64,000 bases of DNA, from positions 2,514,142 to 2,578,141 of the forward strand of contig NZ_CP085524.1 of NCBI RefSeq assembly GCF_004353525.1. Direction: 5' to 3'. A program made the translations under genes and the position numbers. This document shows, piece by piece, positions 58,316 through 64,000 of the stretch; position 1 is the first letter of the stretch; each line of letters opens with the position of its first letter. The notes below the pieces were generated by a model that did no database searches, was not told where the DNA came from, and saw nothing but the letters and a program-made list of their open reading frames with translations. Source of the stretch: Zhaonella formicivorans (GTDB lineage: Bacteria > Bacillota > DUOV01 > Zhaonellaceae).

Positions 58316-59764
58316 TTAAGCCTTTAAATTCTTTTTACCCGAACTTTCAAATACCAGCGTTTTAACGACTACCGGAACTACCCTTCCCCCCAGGAGCGGC
58401 TTTCCAATATCAATGTAATCCCCTTCATCCACCTGCACCTGGTCAATGCATACTATTTCCGCCCCCTGCTTAAGTCTTAGCTGCAGACATTGGCCCAAAA
58501 CTTTGGCACAATCCTTCTGCAACACCAGCACTAAGGGCCTTTTACTCTGTAGATAACCCTCCATACCCTGGACAATGCCATCGGCCAAAACCTCTATGTC
58601 TGCAAACGTTTCAGTGCGCGGCCCCTCAATGGAGAGAGCCACATGCTGGGCCGAGCCGTCCTGGGTAAGTCGCTCTACACACCTTTGCAGCTCCGCCGCT
58701 ATTTTTTCTCGGGTTTCCGGCGTACCGCCGGCAAAAGGGGAAACTACTGTTACATTGCGCAGCGGCAGTGTGGACTCGTTAACATGAATGGTGCTGCCGC
58801 TAATATTCACCGAATGGGTCCCCGCACCGATCACCGTTGCTCTGATGGTCTCCACCGGTTTAGCAAGCTCAATCCCTCGCGCCTGAAAAGCCTCCCGCAA
58901 CGACCAGCCCAAGAGGGGTCCAATATCTCCATAACGTGAAATATCGGAAACAGCGAGCGGGGTATAGTCGCTGTAGACATAGTCAGCCACCCCGCCGGAA
59001 ATCATCACTGTTTCTACTGGGTAATCCAATCTTAACGGTGCTGTCATCAGAAGCTCCCTGGTTAGCTTGGCAAGCTCCCTGGTGGTCACTGCTTCCACCA
59101 CGCAGCGGGCCATTGCTGCCGTCACTGTTTTCAGCTGCTGCAATGTGACCCGGTCACCGGGAGAGAGCCCCAGCCCGCATTCCCGCAGCACTGCCCGGGC
59201 CGGTTCAGCAATGTAAGTAATGCTGTCACCGTGACGGGTAAGTTCAATTAAACGTCCCCCGATATTTAAACAAGCGGTGTCAATAGTTCTTCCTGCCTTA
59301 AACACTCCGATATTGGCTGTACCCCCGCCCACATCGATGTTCACGGTTACCCGGTGCTTTTCCTTGGAGAAGCTCGCTGCTCCCGAGCCCTTTCCGGCCA
59401 GGATGGATTCCAAATTGACTCCCGCCGTGGCTACCACAAAGTCGCCTGCCAGGCCGGCCATGGCCTCCAGGATATTCCTGGCATTTTCTTTTTTCGCCGT
59501 CTCTCCGGTGATAATGACTGCCCCGGTATCAATTCCCTCCGGCGAAAGCCCCGCTGCCCTGTATTCATCCTGCACTATTTTAGAGATGGCTACCGCATCG
59601 ATGAGCTGGTGGTCCAAAAGGGGTGTGAAATATATCCGGCTTTTATACAAAACCTCTTTATCCGTAATCTCCATACGAGGCACTGCCGCCCCGGGAGCAG
59701 TATTTTTTATTGTTAAACGGCTGATAACTAATTGGGTGGTAGTGGTGCCGATGTCAATGCCCAC
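58316..59764 (-). CDS. eutA: Ethanolamine ammonia-lyase reactivating factor EutA
   Basis: About 482 residues. ASKHA fold with SVGIDIGTTTTQLVISRL, NIDVGGGTANIGVFKAG and MISGGVADYVYSDYTPLA. EutA exchanges damaged B12 from EutBC using ATP. The GTG at 59764 with AAAAGG eight bases upstream is preferred over a GTG three codons earlier. A REP element lies just upstream, between it and eutC. Confidence 0.94.
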   Translation of the reverse strand: MGIDIGTTTTQLVISRLTIKNTAPGAAVPRMEITDKEVLYKSRIYFTPLLDHQLIDAVAISKIVQDEYRAAGLSPEGIDTGAVIITGETAKKENARNILEAMAGLAGDFVVATAGVNLESILAGKGSGAASFSKEKHRVTVNIDVGGGTANIGVFKAGRTIDTACLNIGGRLIELTRHGDSITYIAEPARAVLRECGLGLSPGDRVTLQQLKTVTAAMARCVVEAVTTRELAKLTRELLMTAPLRLDYPVETVMISGGVADYVYSDYTPLAVSDISRYGDIGPLLGWSLREAFQARGIELAKPVETIRATVIGAGTHSVNISGSTIHVNESTLPLRNVTVVSPFAGGTPETREKIAAELQRCVERLTQDGSAQHVALSIEGPRTETFADIEVLADGIVQGMEGYLQSKRPLVLVLQKDCAKVLGQCLQLRLKQGAEIVCIDQVQVDEGDYIDIGKPLLGGRVVPVVVKTLVFESSGKKNLKA

Positions 59765-59828
59765 GCTAATCACCTTTTGAATATGTGCACTCTCTATTTA
59801 ACTCACCACCTTCAACCCACACTTGATT

Positions 59829-59877
59829 GGGGACATTCCTCGCACAACCCTATTTCACGCATAGAGGTGGCGTCCCC
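59829..59877. repeat. 49-bp REP-like element between eutC and eutA
   Basis: GGGGACATTCCTC, then CGCATAGAGGTGGCGTCCCC. It is the inverted copy of the element at 33275-33324, with conserved ends and a variable middle. It can fold into a GGGGAC/GTCCCC hairpin in the operon mRNA. Confidence 0.85.
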
Positions 59878-59893
59878 TTTCCTCTTCCGCGGT

Positions 59894-60808
59894 TTAAGCT
59901 TTGGTAAGGTTGATGCCGCTGGCTTTGGCAGCCAGGACCTGCTTAATCAAGTCCACCAAATGGGCGCCTGCTTCCGCGGGAGGAGTCCCGCCCCTGTGAA
60001 TATTGGAAATCATGGTCCGGTCTGCCTCCACCGTCTTTTCCGTAGGACGGTAAATAATATAGGCACTCATGCTTTCTGCTGAGGCGAGGCCAGGTCTTTC
60101 CCCGATGAGGGAGATCACTACTTCGGCATTTAAGAGCATACCTACCTGGTCCTGCACTCCCACCCGACCGTATTTTACAAAGAAGGGAGTGCCTACCTCT
60201 ATCCCGGCAGCCGTTAACCCTTGAATCAGTACCGGTAACACCTCGGGCACATTGGCCTCGATAGCCGTGGAACTCAAACCGTCTACTACCAAGATCTGCA
60301 CTTGCACGTTCTTTTTGCATTTTTCCAAAATTGTCTTTTTTGCCTCTTCTGAAAGCTTGCGGCCCAAATCGGGGCGCTTTAAAAACTCATCCTGGTCCTT
60401 AACAGCTGTTTGCACCGAGAAGAGGTTCATTCTCTTTAAAAATTCCTCTGAGACATCCAGGAATACGGCATCCTGGGCCACCGCATGGTCAGCCATAAAG
60501 CGCAAGAGCGCCCCTGTCTTCGGCCTGGCGCCGGCCCGGTAAAGCCCGATCCTGGCCGGTGTAGCCTTTTTCATAGCCTGTAAAGCTTCCAGGTTGGCCG
60601 GTTGCGGCACCCATACCTCGCTGATGTCAGGCAGAGTAATTTCCTCGTCGCTGCAGGCACTACAAACTACTGTTGGCTCCGACCCAACCGGCACACTTTT
60701 GGCTCCGCTTTCGCCTTCAGCCGGACTGCCTCCCAGGAGACCTCTCCTTGCCAGTTCTTTCATCACACTTTCCACAATCAACTTTTCCATTTGATTTTCT
60801 GCTGCCAT
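59894..60808 (-). CDS. eutC: Ethanolamine ammonia-lyase small subunit
   Basis: About 304 residues. The N-terminal helix (EKLIVESVMKELARRGLLG) and disordered linker may target the shell. The catalytic core has ARIGLYRAGARPKTGALLRFMADHAVAQDAV, RPDLGRKLSEEA, VVDGLSSTAIEANVPEVL and LIGERPGLASAESMSAY. It forms the adenosylcobalamin enzyme with EutB. The ATG at 60808 has AGGGGG eight bases upstream. A second eutC-like gene lies at the window's end. Confidence 0.95.
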   Translation of the reverse strand: MAAENQMEKLIVESVMKELARRGLLGGSPAEGESGAKSVPVGSEPTVVCSACSDEEITLPDISEVWVPQPANLEALQAMKKATPARIGLYRAGARPKTGALLRFMADHAVAQDAVFLDVSEEFLKRMNLFSVQTAVKDQDEFLKRPDLGRKLSEEAKKTILEKCKKNVQVQILVVDGLSSTAIEANVPEVLPVLIQGLTAAGIEVGTPFFVKYGRVGVQDQVGMLLNAEVVISLIGERPGLASAESMSAYIIYRPTEKTVEADRTMISNIHRGGTPPAEAGAHLVDLIKQVLAAKASGINLTKA

Positions 60809-60824
60809 CCCAGTCACCCCCTAA

Positions 60825-62189
60825 TTATTTGTCAAAAATGGAAGGATCGCCCGCCAGTTTGGTGAGCCTGCCATTCTCCATCAGTCCCATTTTTTCCATC
60901 CATTTTTCAAATTCAGGCAGTGGCCTTAGACCCAGGATTTCTCTCACGCTGGCATCATCATAGTAGCTGGTGTCCTGGTAGCTGAGCATTACGTCATCCC
61001 CGCCGGGAACTCCCATGAAATAGTTGGCGCCGGCCATGGCACACAGCATGGTCCCTATTTCCTGATCATTCTGATCCGCTTTCATATGGTTGGTGTAGCA
61101 CGGGGCAATACCCATGGGCAGCCCGTGCAGTTTGCCCATGAAGAGGTCCTCCAGGTCAGCCCTGATCACTTCCCGACCGTCGTAAATGGTCTCCGGCCCG
61201 ATAAACCCGGACACGTTGTTCAGCATAAATGGCCTGAATTTGCGGGCAAAGCCGTAAGTCCTGGCCTCCAATGTCATTTCATCCACGCCATGATGGGCAT
61301 CAAGGGAAAGTTCGGAACCCTGACCGGTTTCAAAGTATAAAAGATTTGGCCCGGTCCCGGTCCCTTTGCGCTGGGCCAGAGCCAGTGCCTCATCCAGCAG
61401 CGCTTCGGAAACCCCGAACGCTTCGTTGGTCTTCTGGGTGCCCGCAATGCTTTGAAATACCAGGTCAGCAGGCGCTCCCAGCTCGATGGCCTTCATCTGG
61501 GTAGTCACATGGGCCAGGACGCAGTTTTGGGTGGGAATGTCCCATTTGATCATAAACTCTTTAACTGCTTCCAAAATTCTGGCCACTGTATCAGCGTTAT
61601 CATCCACCGGGTTGATGCCGATAACTGCATCCCCAGAACCGAAAGTAAGCCCTTCTTTAACCGAAGCCATAATCCCCGGGATGCTGTCCGTGGGGTGGTT
61701 AGGCTGGTTGCGGAAAGCAAGTGTCCCCGGAATTCCGATGGTGGTGTTGCAGTGTGCCTGGGTGCGCATTTTTTTGGAGGCGTAAACCAAATCCATATTG
61801 GACATTAGCTTGGCAACGGCAGCAATCATTTCGCTGGTCAAGCCGCGGCTTAAGTGCATTAAAGCTTCATGGTCCGTATCATGGTCCAGGATGTAGTCCC
61901 TGAGCTCACCTATCGTCCAGCTTTTGAATTGGTTATAGATGTTAATGTTCAAGTTATCATAGATTACCCTTGTAACCTCATCTTCTTCGTAGGGTATGAC
62001 GGGGTTGTTATAGATATCTTCCAACGTAAGGTTGCTTAAAACCAGTTTGGCAGCAACCCGCTCCGAAGCCGAGGTGGCGGCAATCCCTGCCAGGACGTCC
62101 CCCGACTTTTCCTCGTTGGCTTTAGCCAGTACTTCTTTGACTGATTTGAAAGCGAATGCTTTATTGTAAACTCTGGCTTTTAAAATCAC
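60825..62189 (-). CDS. eutB: Ethanolamine ammonia-lyase large subunit
   Basis: 454 residues, full length. Family segments: VYNKAFAFKSVKEVLAKANE, HCNTTIGIPGTLAFRNQPNHP, LTFGSGDAVIGINPVDDN, QKTNEAFGVSEALLDEA, LYFETGQGSELSLDAHHGVDEMT and NVSGFIGPETIYDGREVIRADLED. Splits ethanolamine to acetaldehyde and ammonia by a radical mechanism with EutC. GTG start with GAGGAGGTCGCTTAC. Confidence 0.97.
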   Translation of the reverse strand: MILKARVYNKAFAFKSVKEVLAKANEEKSGDVLAGIAATSASERVAAKLVLSNLTLEDIYNNPVIPYEEDEVTRVIYDNLNINIYNQFKSWTIGELRDYILDHDTDHEALMHLSRGLTSEMIAAVAKLMSNMDLVYASKKMRTQAHCNTTIGIPGTLAFRNQPNHPTDSIPGIMASVKEGLTFGSGDAVIGINPVDDNADTVARILEAVKEFMIKWDIPTQNCVLAHVTTQMKAIELGAPADLVFQSIAGTQKTNEAFGVSEALLDEALALAQRKGTGTGPNLLYFETGQGSELSLDAHHGVDEMTLEARTYGFARKFRPFMLNNVSGFIGPETIYDGREVIRADLEDLFMGKLHGLPMGIAPCYTNHMKADQNDQEIGTMLCAMAGANYFMGVPGGDDVMLSYQDTSYYDDASVREILGLRPLPEFEKWMEKMGLMENGRLTKLAGDPSIFDK

Positions 62190-62213
62190 GTAAGCGACCT
62201 CCTCTCAAAGCAT

Positions 62214-62651
62214 TTAATCCCATTCCAGCAACTTTCTAAGCTCGTCTATCCCCTCTCCCGTCCAAGCTGACACGGCAAGTATCGGGCCTTTTAATGCAAG
62301 TTTCGTTAAAATCTCTTTAGCCCGCTCCACTTGGGCTTTCGGGTGGTCGGTTTTAGTCACGATTCCTAAGGTTTTTTTCGGAAAAGCCTGGGCAAACCCA
62401 GGAGGAAATGAAGATTCCTCCCGCGTGGCATCTTGGATGAACAGCACTGCATCCGCTTCCAGCGAGGTAGCAAAGAGAGCCCGGTAATAAAAAGGGTTCT
62501 CCAAAAATTCGCCGGGGGTATCTATGGAGCGGGAGTGATACTCGATGGCCTGGGTCTTGGTAACAGGCCCTTCCTTTTGAGTCAGAGCCTTCATCAAAGA
62601 CGTTTTGCCCGATCCCACCGCACCCACCAGCATTACCCGCGGTTTCTTCAT
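62214..62651 (-). CDS. eutP: EutP/PduV-family small GTPase-like protein
   Basis: 145 residues with Ras-like motifs: P-loop [10 protein letters not shown] (9-18), switch [14 protein letters not shown] for guanine and SAWTG. EutP has been linked to acetate kinase activity in some species and PduV to shell positioning; the role here is not certain. Start ATG overlaps the eutS stop (ATGA), so translation is coupled. Confidence 0.92.
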   Translation of the reverse strand: MKKPRVMLVGAVGSGKTSLMKALTQKEGPVTKTQAIEYHSRSIDTPGEFLENPFYYRALFATSLEADAVLFIQDATREESSFPPGFAQAFPKKTLGIVTKTDHPKAQVERAKEILTKLALKGPILAVSAWTGEGIDELRKLLEWD

Positions 62652-62992
62652 GAGCGGGTCATCCTGGCGGCGGTGAAATTAAGCTGTTCCTCCAGCACCC
62701 CGTTGACCTCTTTTAAAGCAGTTTCCACACTGGCCACGTCACCCACAATGACCAGTGTGCCGCTGAACCTGTCCAAAAAGCCGATTTCCACTTCCGATGC
62801 CTTTGTGGCAATATCGGCCGCGATTATCACTGTCTCTCCGGGAGTAAGGGTAAGAATGCCAATGGCTCCTTTGTCTTCAAGCCCTAGCTTTTCAAAAATC
62901 GCTTTTACCGGATGGGCAATTACATGGGCCAAAGTAACCTGTTTACCAGGTACATACTCTTGAATCAACCGCTGTTTTTTCTCCACGTCCAC
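62648..62992 (-). CDS. eutS: Permuted BMC shell protein EutS
   Basis: 114 residues: [67 protein letters not shown]. EutS hexamers are bent and sit at shell edges. GTG start; AGGAG is 12 bases upstream, a little far. First gene after the structured leader. Confidence 0.94.
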   Translation of the reverse strand: MDVEKKQRLIQEYVPGKQVTLAHVIAHPVKAIFEKLGLEDKGAIGILTLTPGETVIIAADIATKASEVEIGFLDRFSGTLVIVGDVASVETALKEVNGVLEEQLNFTAARMTRS

Positions 62993-63019
62993 GACTTACT
63001 CAACTCCTAAGGGCTTAGC

Positions 63020-63340
63020 CTCTTGGAAACCGCTGCCATAATCCGGAATTTCCTTGCTTGCTAACTAATTTCCCACCTCCCGGTCCGGAACAACATTCAA
63101 GAAGTCTTCTGGCTGCAGTATTATGCCGTAAATTGTGCTTCCTGGTAACGCAAACCGAATTTGCGCCGTACCTCAGTAAAACCCTTGTTCCAACACCGTA
63201 CCTTGCAAGAAGCATGCCACCGGATAGCGTTACCGAAAACCCTCTTAGGACAAGGAAGCAGACTATTGCCGCCGCGGCACAATGAGTCAAATTTAACTTA
63301 CTTAAGTCACCGGTGCTCCGGCTGGTAATAAATTTGCCGG
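63020..63340 (-). promoter_or_regulatory. Structured leader before eutS (riboswitch or antitermination region, class uncertain)
   Basis: A gap of about 390 bases with no gene. A strong hairpin lies at the eutC2 side (CTCCGGC/GCCGGAG, about 63310-63340). Further on, in mRNA sense, GGTAC..CGCAAA/TTTGCG..TACC forms another, followed by AGGAAGCAC and CAGCCAGAAGACTTCTTG, which loosely resembles a B12 box. The conserved aptamer core of a cobalamin riboswitch could not be matched, so the class is not assigned. Eut operons are often controlled by B12 RNAs and EutVW. Confidence 0.4.
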
Positions 63341-63379
63341 AGCAGCACAAAGGAGGTCGCTTTTTAATCCTATTGCCAA

Positions 63380-64000
63380 CTATTCCAAATTCACTCCTGA
63401 GGCTTTTTTATCCAAAACCTTCTTCAATAGGGTGACTAAATATGCTCCCGCTTCCGGCGCAGGGGTACCGCCTTTGTGGATGTTGCTGACTACCGTTCTT
63501 TCGCTTTCGATCATTCCCTGTCTCGGGTTATAGGCCAGATAAGCGCTTAAGCTTTCAGCGGTGCCAAGTCCCGGTCTCTCACCCAGGAAAATAATGGCAA
63601 CTTTAGGTTTCAACTCTTCTCCGATGACATCCATCACCGCTACCCTCCCGTATTTGACAAAAACAGGAGTGCCAATCTTTATACCCATACCACTTAAACC
63701 TTGCATTAAAGCAGGGAGCAAATCGGGGAGATTTGCCTCCACGGCCTTGCTGGATAACCCGTCGGAGACAATGATTTGTACATCGGCTCCTTTTTGAAAT
63801 GACTTTCGCAGCTTTTCCAAACTCTCCGTCGACAACTTCCTGCCCAGGTCCGGTCGGGTCAAATATTCATCCTTATCCCGGCAGGCGCTTTGCAGCTTGA
63901 CTAAGTTTAACTTTTGAATAAATTCCTCTGAAACTTCACTCAGCACGGCATCCTGGGCGGTAGCATGGTCAGCCCGGAAGCGCAACAGAGTTTCTGTCAA
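63380..64000 (-). CDS. eutC: Second ethanolamine ammonia-lyase small subunit (partial)
   Basis: 206 residues visible and still open at the window edge, so the N-terminus is missing. It aligns along its length with the eutC at 59894 (LLRFRADHATAQDAVL, RPDLGRKLSTES, VSDGLSSKAVEANLPDLL, GTPVFVKYGRVAVMDVIGEEL, FLGERPGLGTAESLSAYLAY) but differs at many positions, so it is a paralogue rather than a recent duplication. It lies upstream of the leader and probably follows a second eutB outside the window. Confidence 0.93.
   Translation of the reverse strand: MTETLLRFRADHATAQDAVLSEVSEEFIQKLNLVKLQSACRDKDEYLTRPDLGRKLSTESLEKLRKSFQKGADVQIIVSDGLSSKAVEANLPDLLPALMQGLSGMGIKIGTPVFVKYGRVAVMDVIGEELKPKVAIIFLGERPGLGTAESLSAYLAYNPRQGMIESERTVVSNIHKGGTPAPEAGAYLVTLLKKVLDKKASGVNLE

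Noticed and set aside
63020-63340. Firm call of a cobalamin riboswitch
   Set aside because: Only a B12-box-like stretch and one hairpin fit; the GGUG/ACUG core could not be aligned.
63015-63350. 111-codon minus-strand frame before eutS
   Set aside because: Composition is not protein-like, no family resemblance, and it covers strong hairpins; read as a leader region.

Overview
The window reads as chromosome from an anaerobic, probably spore-forming Clostridia/Peptococcaceae-like Firmicute. The evidence is moderate GC, strong AGGAGG-type ribosome binding sites with frequent GTG and TTG starts, bacterial ComA/ComB (spore sulfolactate type), YqhV and UPF0756 proteins, many rubrerythrin/ferritin-like proteins, a secreted hexaheme cytochrome, a sensory [FeFe]-hydrogenase-like kinase, and a complete-looking ethanolamine microcompartment locus. 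Species cannot be fixed from this sequence alone.

Layout. 1-3.5 kb: end of a QueG-like iron-sulfur protein, a UPF0756 membrane protein, comA-comB and yqhV. 4-11.2 kb: a DMT exporter, a livKHMGF-type branched-chain amino acid ABC transporter and an AAA+ regulator with a destroyed GAFTGA loop. 11.4-15.8 kb: two small proteins, a LysR regulator, a nitrilase-superfamily pair in which the first member has lost its catalytic triad, and a ferredoxin. 15.8-17.4 kb: a glutamate 2,3-aminomutase gene behind a c-di-AMP (ydaO/yuaA-type) riboswitch. 17.4-21 kb: rubredoxin, rubrerythrin and ferritin-like genes. 21-25.4 kb: LysR, YeiH transporter, GNAT acetyltransferase and a NapH-like ferredoxin. 25.4-28.85 kb: a decayed transposon with three frameshifted genes, next to an oxidoreductase whose N-terminus looks cut off. 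29-36 kb: ilvN, xpt with a PurR-type operator, D-aminoacylase, a ferritin-like protein, D-cysteine desulfhydrase and OsmC. 36-39.7 kb: a TetR-controlled HlyD/ABC exporter whose permease is frameshifted. 40-44.3 kb: a hydrogenase-like sensor kinase, an NtrC-type activator, a textbook sigma-54 promoter and a 69-residue unknown protein. 44.4-48.7 kb: TtcA-like, Rrf2, hexaheme cytochrome, LysM and DegV proteins.

49.2-64 kb, minus strand: one long microcompartment operon read as (second eutC) - structured leader - eutS-eutP-eutB-eutC-eutA-eutL-eutT-eutJ-BMC-eutN-pduS-pduT-like-eutQ-eutM-BMC/Rho_N-eutE-pduL. EutBC would split ethanolamine to acetaldehyde and ammonia inside the shell, EutA/EutT/PduS would keep the B12 cofactor active, EutE would make acetyl-CoA and PduL acetyl phosphate. 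The pduL reading frame carries an in-frame TGA directly after its HVHL zinc-site motif, followed at once by a hairpin. This is either a nonsense mutation or a candidate selenocysteine codon.

The gaps between genes are unusually rich in repeats: four copies of a ~95-bp palindrome (one with a nested 50-bp element), two copies of a ~222-bp multi-hairpin element (one inside the microcompartment operon), REP-like hairpins and nine patches of degenerate TTAGTC/AGCTGA repeats. No tRNA, rRNA or CRISPR array was seen.
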